DNA from: Acidimicrobiales bacterium
Lineage (GTDB): Bacteria; Actinomycetota; Acidimicrobiia; Acidimicrobiales; MedAcidi-G1
Assembly (NCBI GenBank): GCA_022452035.1
Contig: JAKURV010000013.1
Coordinates: forward strand, 1-62,763
DNA: 62,763 nucleotides
Direction of reading: 5' to 3'
Positions 17,570-29,891 of the stretch are shown here, in pieces (positions within the stretch are counted from its first letter, which is position 1; every line of letters begins with the position of its first letter). The position numbers were made by a program, and so were the translations under genes. The notes below the pieces were generated by a model. The model searched no databases and was not told where the DNA came from. It saw only the letters and a program-made list of their open reading frames with translations.

Positions 17570-18810
17570 CTGGCGTCTCCGTTTCCGGTCCGGTTCGTCT
17601 TGTGGACGGCCAGGGCGGCGTCCAACACGACGCCGGCCACCTCCCGCTTGTCGGCCAACGGCACCTCCCGTACACCGCCGCCGGCATCCAGGACCAGCAC
17701 GGCGTTGGTGTCGTGCTCGAACCCCACCTGGGGGGCCGACACGTCGTTGGCCACGATCAGGTCGATCCCTTTCGCGGCCAGCTTCGCCGCCGCATTCTGG
17801 CGCAGATCTCGGGTCTCTGCCGCGAACCCCACCAGCACCTGTCCGTTGCTCCGGGACCGACCCAGCTCGGCGAGAATGTCGACTGTGGGCTCCAGGCGGA
17901 TCTCGGCCGGGCCGTCGCCCTTCTTGATCTTCTCGGTGGCCACCTCGACTGGTCGGAAGTCGGCTACGGCGGCTGCCATGAGGACGATGTCGGCGTCGAC
18001 GGCCTGGGCGGCTACCGCGGCAGCCATCTCGGCCGCTGTGTCGACCGCCGTGACGTCAATGCCCGGGCCGGCGGGCGCCGTGCCTGGCTGGGTGGTCACG
18101 CAGCGGACCTGGGCCCCGCGGGCGGCCGCCTCGGCCACCAGGGCGTGGCCCTGCTTGCCCGAGGACCGGTTGCCCAGGAACCGGACCGGGCAAATCGGCT
18201 CCCGGGTCCCTCCGGCCGTCACCAGCACGGTCAGGCCGGCCAGGTCGCCACCGGCGTCGCCCCGGGTGGCCCCCAGGACCTCCTCGGCAGCGGCCACCAC
18301 GGTGGCCGGGTCGGCTAGACGGCCCGCTCCGACGTCGCCGCCGGCCAGGCGCCCGTCCTCGGGTCCAACGACGGTTACGCCCCTTGACGCCAGGACGCCC
18401 ACGTTCTCCTGAATCGAGGGCTGCTCCCACATTTCGGTGTGCATGGCCGGACACACGATGACCGGCGCCCGGGTGGCCAGCAGGGTGGCTGTCAGGAGGT
18501 CCCCTGAACGGCCCGTCCGGTAGTCGGACAGTAGGCGGGCCGTGGCCGGGCACACCACGACCAGATCGGCCCCCTGGCCCAAGCGGGTGTGCGGGATCGG
18601 GTGGGGTTCGTCCCACAGGGACGTCTGGACGGGCTCCGACGCCAGAGCGTCAAAGGTGGCCCGACCCACGAAGTGGAGGGCTCCCTGGGTGAGAACCGGT
18701 GCCACGTGGGCACCAGCGTCGACCAGGCGCCGACAGACCTCGACGGCCTTGTAGGCGGCGACGCCCCCGGTGACCCCGAGAACGATCCGGCGTCCGGCGA
18801 GTGATCCCAT
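17566..18810 (-). CDS. coaBC: Bifunctional phosphopantothenoylcysteine synthetase/decarboxylase CoaBC
   Basis: A 414-residue fusion acting in coenzyme A synthesis. The N-terminal flavoprotein CoaC part (about 1-185) has [10 protein letters not shown], the histidine in PIPHTRL and PAMHTEMW. The C-terminal CoaB part (from about 190) has [19 protein letters not shown]. The active-site flap reads [12 protein letters not shown] at 154-165, whereas the E. coli protein has a catalytic cysteine in ACGD; here the position is glycine. Substitution there may be common in actinobacteria, so I do not call the enzyme inactive. The ATG at 18810 lies 25 bp after rpoZ. Confidence 0.95.
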
Positions 18811-18835
18811 GGTGGCTGCCCCGGGGGGCGGGGGA

Positions 18836-19186
18836 TCAGGCGCCCTCGTCGCCCTCGGCCTCGGCCTCGGGCACCGCGCCCTCGGGGAGGTCCTCGCCCG
18901 ACTGGTCAGCCAACTCGGCGTCGATGGCGTCCAGCAGGGTGTCCACGTCCTCCGGCTCGTCCGGCGGCTCCACAGCTTCGATTTTGCCCGCCGCTAGTTC
19001 CTCGAAGGCGATGGACAGCGGCTTTCGCGACGTCGAGGTGACCTGCGGCGGGATCGACGCCCCTAGACCCTCGCCTAGCTGACCGAAATAGGAGTTGATC
19101 TGCCGGGCGCGCTTGGAACTCACTGTGACCAGGCGGAACTTGGAGTCGGCCGTCTCGAGAAGTCCCTCGATCGCCGGGTTGACCAT
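18836..19186 (-). CDS. rpoZ: DNA-directed RNA polymerase omega subunit
   Basis: A 116-residue omega subunit that helps assemble the beta' subunit of RNA polymerase. The core is KFRLVTVSSKRARQINSYF followed by KPLSIAFEELAAGKI, the standard pattern. The last 45 residues are acidic and disordered. The ATG at 19186 (MVNPAIEGLLE) is the family-typical start; an upstream frame extension of six residues has no support. The 202-bp gap upstream (19187-19388) holds no gene. It contains a stable stem (CCGGTC at 19231, GACCGG at 19242) and presumably a promoter. Confidence 0.96.
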   Translation of the reverse strand: MVNPAIEGLLETADSKFRLVTVSSKRARQINSYFGQLGEGLGASIPPQVTSTSRKPLSIAFEELAAGKIEAVEPPDEPEDVDTLLDAIDAELADQSGEDLPEGAVPEAEAEGDEGA

Positions 19187-19388
19187 GCTGTCGTGACGCT
19201 GCACTTGGATCCTCTGCGTTCCTCAGGGTGCCGGTCCCTGCGACCGGGACTCCCGACCGGACGACCCCGACTCGTGTGTGGGGCGGCCGAACGGCTCCTC
19301 ACGGTACCAGCGGGACCGTCCGAACCCTCGAACAACGCCCCGGGCCAGGTGGGGCGAATCCCTGATGGCGACCCCGACACTTTGGTGG

Positions 19389-19937
19389 TTAGCCGTTCGA
19401 CCTGCGGTGCTCTCCGATCAGACTGGCGATCCGTGCCACGGCCTCGTCCAGGTTGTCGTTGATGACCCGGAGGTAGCCCAGCTGCTCGGCCTCACCACGT
19501 TCCCGCGTCGCCTCTCGCACCCGGGTCTCTGCTTGTTCGACGCTTTCACCTCGACCCACTAGGCGGCCTACCAGCTCCTCATCGTCCGGGGCGTCCACGA
19601 ACAGGCAGAGGGCGTCGGGGAGTCGCTCAAGGACCTGCCGGCCTCCAGCCACGTCGATTTCCAGGAGAAGGTCTCGTGGGTCGTCGATATCGGGGGTCGG
19701 CGTTCCGTAGAGGCAACCCAGGAACTCGTTCCACTCCAGGAAACCACCCTCGTCTCGACGCGCTTCGAAGGTGGCTCGGTCCACGAAGACGTAGGCGTCA
19801 GAAACGTCGTCAACCCGCCGTTCACGGCTGGTCCAGGACCGACTCAGGGCCAGGCGGTCGTCTCCCTCAACCAGGGCCCGGGCAATCGTGCCCTTCCCCG
19901 CACCGCCCGGGCCGGAGAGCACCACCACCAACGGCAT
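19389..19937 (-). CDS. gmk: Guanylate kinase
   Basis: A 182-residue Gmk phosphorylating GMP to GDP. The P-loop is GPGGAGKGT near the N-terminus (MPLVVVLSGPGGAGKGT). The GMP-binding segment SRSWTSRERR and the following YVFVDRATFEARRDEGGFLEW are typical, as is the lid region with RVREATRERGEA. The ATG at 19937 is preferred because the longer frame runs through proline- and serine-rich residues before the P-loop and into mihF. It follows mihF by 52 bp in the conserved mihF-gmk-rpoZ order. Confidence 0.96.
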   Translation of the reverse strand: MPLVVVLSGPGGAGKGTIARALVEGDDRLALSRSWTSRERRVDDVSDAYVFVDRATFEARRDEGGFLEWNEFLGCLYGTPTPDIDDPRDLLLEIDVAGGRQVLERLPDALCLFVDAPDDEELVGRLVGRGESVEQAETRVREATRERGEAEQLGYLRVINDNLDEAVARIASLIGEHRRSNG

Positions 19938-19989
19938 CCGGGTGTCGGGGTCCTCCCCCACCGGCCGGCCGTCCGTCTGGGAGCTGGTG

Positions 19990-20304
19990 TCAGCCGAAAC
20001 GCGCCACCAACTCGGCTCGCTGTTGGGAACCGAGGCCCCGCAGGCGGCGGCTATCACTGATCCCAACCTCGTCCATGGTCCGGCGGGCCTTCACCTTGCC
20101 CAGCTTGGGCAGCGCCTCCAGGACGGACAGCACCTTCATCTTGGCCAGGATCCTGTCGTTGTCAGACCGATCCAGCAACTCGGACAGGGACAGCGTCCCC
20201 ATCTTGAGAAGCTCCTTGATCTCGGCCCGCACCCGTCGGGCCTCGGCCGCCTTTGCCAGGGCGGCTCGTCGTTGTTCGTCGGTGAGTTGAGGAAGTCCTG
20301 CCAT
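19990..20304 (-). CDS. mihF: Actinobacterial integration host factor (mIHF)
   Basis: A 104-residue mIHF, a DNA-bending nucleoid-associated protein specific to actinobacteria and unrelated in sequence to the E. coli IHF heterodimer. The N-terminal helix LTDEQRRAALAKAAEARRVR is followed by EIKELLKMGTLSLSELL and the helix-two-turn-helix DNA-binding part with LPKLGKVKARRTMDEVGI. It starts at the ATG at 20304, with TAGGGT 7 nt upstream, indicating a leaderless transcript. It is the first gene of mihF-gmk-rpoZ-coaBC-metK-priA and is the strongest single taxonomic marker in the window. Confidence 0.96.
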   Translation of the reverse strand: MAGLPQLTDEQRRAALAKAAEARRVRAEIKELLKMGTLSLSELLDRSDNDRILAKMKVLSVLEALPKLGKVKARRTMDEVGISDSRRLRGLGSQQRAELVARFG

Positions 20305-20311
20305 GGCCAGG

Positions 20312-20317
20312 ACCCTA
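20312..20317 (-). promoter_or_regulatory. Candidate -10 hexamer of the mihF promoter
   Basis: TAGGGT on the minus strand, 7 nt before the mihF ATG. It separates the mihF unit from the pyr operon, which ends at 20371. Confidence 0.5.
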
Positions 20318-20370
20318 GTAGGAGCGGCGGACTGGTGTGGACGACCCGGGATCGGCCAGCCGCGTGTCGC

Positions 20371-21072
20371 TCAGCCGGCTAGGTGGGCGGCCAAGTCCGT
20401 GGCCGCCTGGACCGGATCGTCGGCGGCCGTCACGGCCCGGCCTACCACCAGGAGATCGGCCCCGGCGGCCAGGGCCTCACGGGGCGTGGCTACCCGGGCC
20501 TGGTCGTGAGTTGCCCCGCCAGGCATCCGGATCCCCGGCACCACTCTGACCAGCCGGTCCGACCAGGGGTCGGTAGTCGGGAGGTCCGGAGCGGCGCACA
20601 CGATCCCCTCGCAGCCGCTAGTGGCCGCCAGCTCGCACCGGGCGGTGAGGACGTCGGCGCCTGCCACATCGTCGCTGGTCAGGACGGTCACTCCCAACGC
20701 TCCGGGGACCGCGGCCCCCACGCTGGCTGCCCCCTCGGTCAGCCCCGCCACGGCAGCCTGCAGCATCGGAGCGCCGCCCGAGGTGTGCACGGTCACCCAC
20801 CGCGCCCCCGAGGCACCCAGCACCCTGGCGGCACTCCGCACGGTGTTGGGGATGTCGTGCAGCTTGAGGTCACAGAACACATCGAAGCCGGATTCCGCGA
20901 ACGTTGCCACGGCCTCCGGCCCGGCGGCTGAGAACAGCTCCAGGCCCACCTTGACTGTGCCGAACCACGGGGCCAGCAGGTCGGCGGTCCGCCGGGCGGC
21001 CACCAGGTCGTCCACGTCCAGGACTAGGCACAGCCGGCGCCGGACCTCCTCGGGCACCTCGTGGTCAGCCAT
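20371..21072 (-). CDS. pyrF: Orotidine 5'-phosphate decarboxylase
   Basis: A 233-residue OMP decarboxylase, the last step to UMP. The catalytic array is D68, K70 and D73 in FCDLKLHDIP, with D19 and K41 in the usual places. The phosphate-binding end is VVPGIRMPGG and LLVVGRAVTAADDP. It belongs to the short subgroup; as I recall, many actinobacteria have a longer form of about 280 residues, so this is slightly unusual for the phylum. The ATG overlaps pyrD by 8 bp. It is the last gene of the pyr operon. PyrE, which supplies OMP, is not in the window. Confidence 0.96.
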   Translation of the reverse strand: MADHEVPEEVRRRLCLVLDVDDLVAARRTADLLAPWFGTVKVGLELFSAAGPEAVATFAESGFDVFCDLKLHDIPNTVRSAARVLGASGARWVTVHTSGGAPMLQAAVAGLTEGAASVGAAVPGALGVTVLTSDDVAGADVLTARCELAATSGCEGIVCAAPDLPTTDPWSDRLVRVVPGIRMPGGATHDQARVATPREALAAGADLLVVGRAVTAADDPVQAATDLAAHLAG

Positions 21073-21993
21073 GGGCCACTCCGATCAGCTCGTCCAGGGC
21101 GATCACCCCGCGACGGTCACACCACCGGCCGAGGTCCCGCAGGATCCGGGCCGGCGCCCGGGGATCAGCGAAGGTTGCCGTGCCTACCTGCACGGCCGAG
21201 GCACCAGCCAGAAGGAACTCCACGGCATCCTCGGCGCTGGCCACGCCGCCCACCCCAATGATGGGCACCTCTGGCAGCGCCTCCCGGGTGTCAAAGACGG
21301 CCCTGACGGCCACCGGCCGGATGGCCGGTCCGCTGAGGCCTCCTCGACCGGCGCCCAGCAGGGGCCGGCGGGACTCCGTGTCGATGACCATGCCCAGCAC
21401 CGTGTTGGCCACGGTGACCGCTTCGGCCCCCGCCGACACGGCGGCCGCCGCCATCTCAGGCAGCTCCGGGGTGTTCGGGCTGAGCTTGGCCCACCGGGGA
21501 CGCCCGGCGGCCGCTGCGGCGTCAACCACAGCCGCCGTGGCGACGGCCGAGTGGGCGAACAGGGCCCGCCGGTCCTCCAGATTCGGGCACGAGGCGTTGA
21601 CCTCCACGGCTACCACTTCGGGCGGGGCGTCGGCCAGTAGTTCGGCGGCTCGGGCGAACTCGTCGACTGTGCGCCCCCAGATGCTGGCCACCACCCGGGC
21701 TCCCGTCGCCGCCAAGGCAGGCAGGTCGTGAGTTAGCCAGGCCTCCACCCCGGGGCCCTGAAGGCCAACGCTGTTCAGCATGCCGGCCGGCGTGGCGTGC
21801 ACCCGGGGGGCCGGGTTCCCCTCCCAGGGCTCGGCGTGCAGGGACTTCACAATCACCGCACCCAGGGAGGCCAGGTCCAGGTGGTCGGCCAGCTCGTGGC
21901 CGTAGCCGGCGGTACCCGAGGCGGTCAGGACGGGATTGGGGAACACGACCGACCCGACTCGGGTCGTGAGGTCGACGGTCGGCCCACGCCCCC

Positions 21994-21997
<4 letters not shown>
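21065..21997 (-). CDS. pyrD: Dihydroorotate dehydrogenase, class 1B type catalytic subunit
   Basis: A 310-residue class 1 dihydroorotate dehydrogenase, oxidising dihydroorotate to orotate with FMN. The catalytic cysteine C137 lies in [10 protein letters not shown] (serine would be expected in class 2). Other FMN-site segments are [20 protein letters not shown] and [11 protein letters not shown]. The N-terminal membrane helix of class 2 enzymes is absent. Class 1B enzymes work with PyrK, an iron-sulfur flavoprotein, but no pyrK lies beside it. GTG at 21997 overlaps the carB stop (GTGA). The 3' end overlaps pyrF by 8 bp. Confidence 0.93.
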
Positions 21998-25283
<3,286 letters not shown>

Positions 25284-25284
<1 letters not shown>

Positions 25285-26405
25285 CAGCGCCGACCTCCGG
25301 TCGGTGCCGGGCCGCGGACCAAGGCCATCAGGTCTTCGAACTCGTCGAACAGGTAGCGGCTGTCGTGGGGGCCGGGGCCGGCCTCCGGGTGGTACTGCAC
25401 GCTGAACGCCGGCACGTCAAGGCAGCGGATCCCTTCTACGGTTTGGTCGTTGAGGTTGACGTGGGTCAGCTCGGCCGCCGGGAGTGACCCCTCGGCCACG
25501 CAGTAGTTGTGGTTTTGGCTGGTGATCTCCACCGCTCCGGTCGACAGGTTGCGTACGGGGTGGTTCCCGCCGTGGTGGCCGAACGGCAACTTGTAGGTCT
25601 CGGCGCCCAGGGTGCCAGCCAGTAGTTGGTGGCCCAGGCAGATGCCGAAGACGGGGACCGCTCCGAGCAGGGCCCCGATATTGAGACGGATGTCGTCCAG
25701 CGGACCGGGATCACCGGGGCCGTTGGATAGGAAAACCCCGTCGGGATTCCGGTCCAGTACGTCGGCAGCAGGGGTGGAGGCCGGAACGACGGTGACCTCG
25801 CCCAGGCCGGAGAGATGGCGCAGGATGGTGGCCTTGATGCCGAAGTCGTAGGCCACGATGCGCCGGGCGCCACCCGTGGAGGCCACCACGGTCGGGACGT
25901 CGCAAGTCACTGAGGCCACCAGGTCGATCCCGTCGGTCCCGGGTTCGTCCGCCGCAGCGGCAGCCAGGGTGGCTACGTCGGCAGTACCGAAGGCCCCGGG
26001 CATGGCCCCGGCGTCGCGGAGGTGACGAGTGAGCCTCCGGGTGTCCACCCCGGCGATCCCGGGAACGCCGTGGGCCTGCAACAGCCCGTCCAGGTCCCCG
26101 GTGGACCGCCAGTTACTGCGCCGGCGGGCCAGGTCGCGCACCACAACGCCCCGGCAGAAGGGGCGGCGGCTTTCGTGGTCGTCGTCGTTCACGCCGTAGT
26201 TCCCGATGTGGGACACGGTGAAGGTGATGATCTGCCCGGCGTACGACGGGTCGGTGACCACCTCCTGGTAGCCGGCCAGCACCGTGTTGAACACCACTTC
26301 GCCGGTGGCAACGCCGCCGTCCGGTTCGGCGCCGATGGCCTCACCCTCGAAAACCTCGCCGTCGGCCAGGACCAGGGCGGCTTCGGTGACCGTCCGACGG
26401 CTCAC
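25284..26405 (-). CDS. carA: Carbamoyl-phosphate synthase small subunit
   Basis: A 373-residue glutamine amidotransferase subunit of carbamoyl-phosphate synthase. The class I glutaminase triad is intact: C256 in FGICLGHQ, H339 and E341 in [10 protein letters not shown]. The N-terminal CarA domain has [15 protein letters not shown] and [16 protein letters not shown] at 26405 overlaps the pyrC stop by four bases. In Streptomyces and Mycobacterium a small extra gene usually lies between pyrC and carA; here it is missing. A longer frame upstream into pyrC is rejected because of its low-complexity sequence. Confidence 0.97.
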
Positions 26406-27694
26406 CGGCGGGCCTCGCCGTCCACCACGACCGGTTCGCCGGCGCGGAGAGTGTGGCGGACCCGACCCCGCAGGTGGCGGCCCTCGTACGGGGTATTGCA
26501 ACTCCGGCTGGCCATAGCCGCGCCGGAGACCTTCCAGACCTCGTCGGGATCAACCACGCATAGGTTGGCCGGATTCCCGGGCAGAATCGGCGCGCCATGC
26601 CGGTCGGCCACCCCAGCGATGGCCGCTGGCTTCCAGGAAAGCAGGGCCAGCACCTCGGGTAGGTCCAGCCCCGACTCGCCGAGGGTCAGGGCGAAGGCCG
26701 TCTCCAGGCCCAGCATCCCCGGTGGGGCCTGATCGAACGGCAGCTCCTTGGCATGCGGGGCGTGCGGCGCGTGGTCGGTGGCGATGGCGTCGATGGTCCC
26801 GTCGGCCAGCCCGTCTCGTATGGCCTGTACGTCGGCGTCGGTGCGCAGTGGCGGGTGGACCTTGAATACTGGGTTGTAGGAGGCGCATGCCGCGTCGGTG
26901 AGGGTGAGGTGGTGGGTGGTGGCCTCGGCGGTCACCGGAAGCCCGGCGGCCTTGGCCCCCCGCACCATGGCTACCGACGCTGCGGTGGACAAGTGCTGGA
27001 AGTGGGTGTGGGCCCCGGTGAGGCGCACCAGGGCGATGTCGCGCATGACCATGAGCTCCTCGGACTCGGCCGGCTGGCCAGGGATCCCGAGACGGGACGA
27101 CCACTCTCCCTCGTGCATGAAGCCTCCGGTTGAAAGGGCCGTGACCTCGCAGTGCTGGGCCAGGACCACCGGACGGCCTAGGCGGCCGGTCAGGCCGGTG
27201 CTGTACTCCATGACCCGGCGCATGAGGCGGGGATCCTGGAGGCCGGTCCCGTCGTCGGTGAAGATGCCCACCCCGGCGTCTACCAACTCCCCCATGGGAG
27301 CCATGTCGGTGCCCCGTCGGCCCACCGTCATGGCAGCCGAGGGGATGATCTCGCAGGTTGACCGTCTTCCCAGCGTCCGGACCTGTTCGACTACAGCCAC
27401 GCAATCGGTGGTCGGGTCGGTGTTGGGCATGGCCACTAGGGCGGTGTAGCCCCCCAGCGATCCGCCCCGGGCCCCCGTCTCGATGGTCTCGGCTTCCTCC
27501 TGGCCCGGCTCCCGGAGGTGGACGTGGAGGTCCACAAACCCGGGCGAGATCACACAGCCCGAGGCGTCCAGTTCCACATCACCCGACAAGCCGGTACCTA
27601 CGGCGGCGATCCGACCGTCGTCTCCCACCTCGACGTCTAGCGTGCGTTCGCCGTCTCGGTCGATGATGCGCCCTCCGCGCAGGACCACGCTCAC
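26402..27694 (-). CDS. pyrC: Dihydroorotase, class I
   Basis: A 430-residue dihydroorotase that cyclises carbamoyl aspartate to dihydroorotate. The metal-binding motif DLHVHLREPG (from D55) with GFVD before it, the later histidines in AQHCEV and GAHTHFQHLST, and the catalytic aspartate in ATDHAPH are all present. The bridging lysine of some amidohydrolases is not expected here. The start is GTG at 27694, overlapping the pyrB stop (GTGA). The PyrBC pair often forms a complex in class I systems. It is full length and regular. Confidence 0.97.
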   Translation of the reverse strand: MSVVLRGGRIIDRDGERTLDVEVGDDGRIAAVGTGLSGDVELDASGCVISPGFVDLHVHLREPGQEEAETIETGARGGSLGGYTALVAMPNTDPTTDCVAVVEQVRTLGRRSTCEIIPSAAMTVGRRGTDMAPMGELVDAGVGIFTDDGTGLQDPRLMRRVMEYSTGLTGRLGRPVVLAQHCEVTALSTGGFMHEGEWSSRLGIPGQPAESEELMVMRDIALVRLTGAHTHFQHLSTAASVAMVRGAKAAGLPVTAEATTHHLTLTDAACASYNPVFKVHPPLRTDADVQAIRDGLADGTIDAIATDHAPHAPHAKELPFDQAPPGMLGLETAFALTLGESGLDLPEVLALLSWKPAAIAGVADRHGAPILPGNPANLCVVDPDEVWKVSGAAMASRSCNTPYEGRHLRGRVRHTLRAGEPVVVDGEARR

Positions 27695-28704
27695 CGGTCG
27701 GCTCCCTCGGGTCGGGCGTCGTCCCCTACGGGCTCAGCGTCGGCGGCTACCAGTTGCTGGCCCGAGCCGAGCAGCCGGAAGAGGACGGCCATCCGGACCG
27801 AGACCCCGTTGACTACCTGATCCAGGATCACCGAGCGGGGGTCGGCTGCCGCCTCGGCAGAAATCTCCACCCCCCGGTTGGTGGGTCCGGGATGGAGCAC
27901 GAGGGCGTCGGACCGCATGCGAGCCACTCGGTCGGCGCTCAGACCGAAGTCGTTGGCGTACTCGCGTAGCGAGGGGATGAGGCCCTCGGTGATGCGTTCC
28001 CGCTGTATCCGGAGCAGGTATACGGCGTCCAGGTCCACGAGCAGCGGGTCGAGTTCGTGTAACACGGTGACTGGCCAGCCCTCGATGGCCGGGGGGAGCA
28101 GGGTGGCGGGGGCCACCAGCACCACCTCGGCGCCCAAAGCGGTGAAGGCCAGGATGTTGGACCGAGCCACCCGGGAGTGGCGGACGTCGCCCACGATTGC
28201 GATCCGCATCCCGTCCAGCGAACCCCGCTGCTCTCGCAGCGTGTAGCAGTCCAGCAGGGCCTGGGTGGGGTGTTCGTGGCAGCCGTCGCCGGCGTTCACT
28301 ACCGACAATTCGGTCCAGTCGGCTACCCGGTGGGCGGTGCCGGCCATGGCGTGGCGGACCACCAGGAGATCGGCGCCGTAGGAGGCCACGACCTCCACCG
28401 TGTCGCGCAGGCTCTCGCCCTTGCTCAGCGACGATGAGCCGGCGCTGAAGGCCACCGTGTCGGCCGAAAGCCGGCGGGCTGCCGTCTCGAACGACATGCG
28501 GGTGCGGGTGGAGTTCTCGAAGAAGGCAGTAGCCACCGTCCGGCCCCGCAGGGCCGGGACCTTCGGGATGGGCCGTCGGCCGATCTCGGCGAATGTGTCG
28601 GTGAGGTCCAGAATCTCCTCGAGGTCCGAACGGGACATGCCGTCGATTCCCAGGAGGTGCCGTCCCAGGCCGCCCCTGGGTGGGGACTCCAGGGTGGCGC
28701 TCAC
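27691..28704 (-). CDS. pyrB: Aspartate carbamoyltransferase catalytic subunit
   Basis: A 337-residue ATCase catalytic chain, joining carbamoyl phosphate and aspartate. The carbamoyl-phosphate loop is FFENSTRTRMSFE at 61-73. Other conserved segments are SSLSKGESLRDT, GDGCHEHPTQALLD and LVLHPGPTNRG. No regulatory PyrI subunit gene accompanies it, so control probably comes from PyrR and from CarB allostery. The start is GTG at 28704, overlapping pyrR by four bases. A C-terminal tail of about 25 residues after FRLLGSGQQL is acidic and specific to this lineage. Confidence 0.97.
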   Translation of the reverse strand: MSATLESPPRGGLGRHLLGIDGMSRSDLEEILDLTDTFAEIGRRPIPKVPALRGRTVATAFFENSTRTRMSFETAARRLSADTVAFSAGSSSLSKGESLRDTVEVVASYGADLLVVRHAMAGTAHRVADWTELSVVNAGDGCHEHPTQALLDCYTLREQRGSLDGMRIAIVGDVRHSRVARSNILAFTALGAEVVLVAPATLLPPAIEGWPVTVLHELDPLLVDLDAVYLLRIQRERITEGLIPSLREYANDFGLSADRVARMRSDALVLHPGPTNRGVEISAEAAADPRSVILDQVVNGVSVRMAVLFRLLGSGQQLVAADAEPVGDDARPEGADR

Positions 28705-29267
28705 TTCTCCATCACCCCAAGGTCCACCCCGGTGACGTGGACGTCGACCACCTCGTCGCGACGTGTCGGCAGGTTCTTGCCGACGAAGTCGGGTCGGATG
28801 GGCAGTTCCCGGTGCCCGCGGTCGACCATGACGGCCAACTGGATCGACCGGGGCCGGCCGAAGTCGCAGATGGCGTCCAGCGCGGCCCGGATAGTCCGAC
28901 CGGTAAACAACACGTCGTCGACCAGCACCACGATGCGGCTGTCCAGGTCGGTGGGAAGCTCGGTGGCTGCCTCGGGAACGACCGGCCTAAGGCCGATGTC
29001 GTCGCGGTGGAGGGCCACGTCCAGGGTGCCGAGCGGAGGTCGGATCCCCTCGATTTCCTCGAGGGTTTCGACTAGGCGTACGGCGACCGGGACCCCGCCG
29101 GTCTGCAGCCCGATGACCACCACCTCGGACAGACCGTGGTTCCGCTCGATCACCTCGTGGGCCATCCGTCGGACGGCCCGTCCCATGTCGTCGGCGGTCA
29201 TGATCCGCGCGTGGGACACAAAAACGCCCCCGAACGGGGGCGTTTGGCGTCGCTCTCTTTCGGCCAT
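28701..29267 (-). CDS. pyrR: Bifunctional pyr operon RNA-binding regulator/uracil phosphoribosyltransferase PyrR
   Basis: A PRTase-fold regulator that, with UMP, binds pyr leader RNA. The PRPP loop is VVLVDDVLFTGRT at 113-125 (numbered from the ATG at 29267) and LAVMVDRGHRELPIR follows. Conserved sequence begins only at ARIMTADDMGRAVRRMAHE. Start choice: the ATG at 29267 has a good GAGGAG site at 29283-29278, but its codons 8-16 run through a perfect terminator-like hairpin. A GTG at 29219, just after the T-tract, or an ATG at 29201 would give a more standard length (172 or 166 residues). I list the ATG with the ribosome-binding site and treat the N-terminal 16 codons as possible leader. Confidence 0.9.
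   Translation of the reverse strand: MAERERRQTPPFGGVFVSHARIMTADDMGRAVRRMAHEVIERNHGLSEVVVIGLQTGGVPVAVRLVETLEEIEGIRPPLGTLDVALHRDDIGLRPVVPEAATELPTDLDSRIVVLVDDVLFTGRTIRAALDAICDFGRPRSIQLAVMVDRGHRELPIRPDFVGKNLPTRRDEVVDVHVTGVDLGVMEK
29220..29245 (-). terminator. Intrinsic terminator-like hairpin in the pyrR leader or 5' coding region
   Basis: On the minus strand AAACGCCCCC (29245-29236), loop GTTC, GGGGGCGTTT (29231-29222): a perfect 10-bp stem followed by a run of five T (29224-29220). It lies upstream of the conserved PyrR coding region and downstream of the PyrR-binding consensus, where a pyr attenuator is expected. Confidence 0.75.
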
Positions 29268-29277
29268 CGGCCTCGTT

Positions 29278-29283
29278 CTCCTC
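29278..29283 (-). promoter_or_regulatory. Shine-Dalgarno sequence upstream of the pyrR ATG
   Basis: GAGGAG on the minus strand, 10 nt before the ATG at 29267. It supports translation starting before the terminator-like hairpin. It begins 8 nt after the PyrR-binding consensus, close enough for bound PyrR to affect ribosome access. Confidence 0.5.
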
Positions 29284-29291
29284 GATCCGTT

Positions 29292-29309
29292 CGGGCCTCG
29301 CGGGACCCG
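29292..29309 (-). promoter_or_regulatory. Candidate PyrR-binding loop in the pyr leader
   Basis: The minus strand reads CGGGTCCCGCGAGGCCCG. It contains UCCCGCGAGGC, an exact match to the conserved part (UCCNGNGAGGY) of the PyrR binding-loop consensus known from Bacillus. The flanks CGGG and CCCG pair to form the stem. It lies between the end of the GNAT gene and pyrR, on the transcribed strand. Confidence 0.7.
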
Positions 29310-29330
29310 CTTCACGGTCGAGGGGGCAGC

Positions 29331-29891
29331 CTACACGCGCCCGGTGGCCCCGCCTCCCACGACCCCCGAGGGTCGGGCCATCAGGACGGTCCGGCCGTCC
29401 ACCGGGCGGCCCAGGTCCTCGAAGCCGGCCGTCCGGGCCACGGCCAGCGAGCCGGCGTTGTCGGGGTCTACCTCGGCCACCAGCGCTTCCAACCCCAGCG
29501 GGCCCAGGGCCCACTGGGCCAGCAGGCTCACCGCCTCGGTGGCCACTCCCCGGCGGCGGTGGGCCGGGGCGGTCCACCAGCCGATCCGGGCCGTCCCCCG
29601 ATCACGGTCCACTGCCGAGAGGCCTACTTCGCCGTGCACAACAGCCCGGTCCGGTTCAGAGAGGTCCACGACCACCAGGTCCAGGGCCAAGCCGGCCGTC
29701 CGGCGACCGGCACACCCGCCAATCCAGTCGGCGGCTGCCGCCTCGTCGGCCGGATCAGGGACCGGCATCCGGCGGCGTACCTCCGGGTCTGCCCAGGCGG
29801 CTGCCAGTGCCGATGCGTCCTCCGGTGCCCAGAGCCGGAGGCCGTACCGCGTCCCGGCCAGCGGTGGCTCGGGCAGCGGCAGGGCAATCAC
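29331..29891 (-). CDS. GNAT-family N-acetyltransferase (RimJ/RimL-like)
   Basis: A 186-residue GNAT protein of the Acetyltransf_3 type, using acetyl-CoA to acetylate an amino group, classically a protein N-terminus. The acetyl-CoA-binding segment is APAHRRRGVATEAVSLL, followed by LEALVAEVDPDNAGSLAVA and GFEDLGR. It begins with GTG at 29891, overlapping the nusB stop (GTGA), so it is translated with nusB. Its 3' end is 63 bp before pyrR, and the gap contains the pyr leader. The substrate is unknown. Streptomyces has a different gene (bldD) near this point. Confidence 0.88.
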   Translation of the reverse strand: MIALPLPEPPLAGTRYGLRLWAPEDASALAAAWADPEVRRRMPVPDPADEAAAADWIGGCAGRRTAGLALDLVVVDLSEPDRAVVHGEVGLSAVDRDRGTARIGWWTAPAHRRRGVATEAVSLLAQWALGPLGLEALVAEVDPDNAGSLAVARTAGFEDLGRPVDGRTVLMARPSGVVGGGATGRV

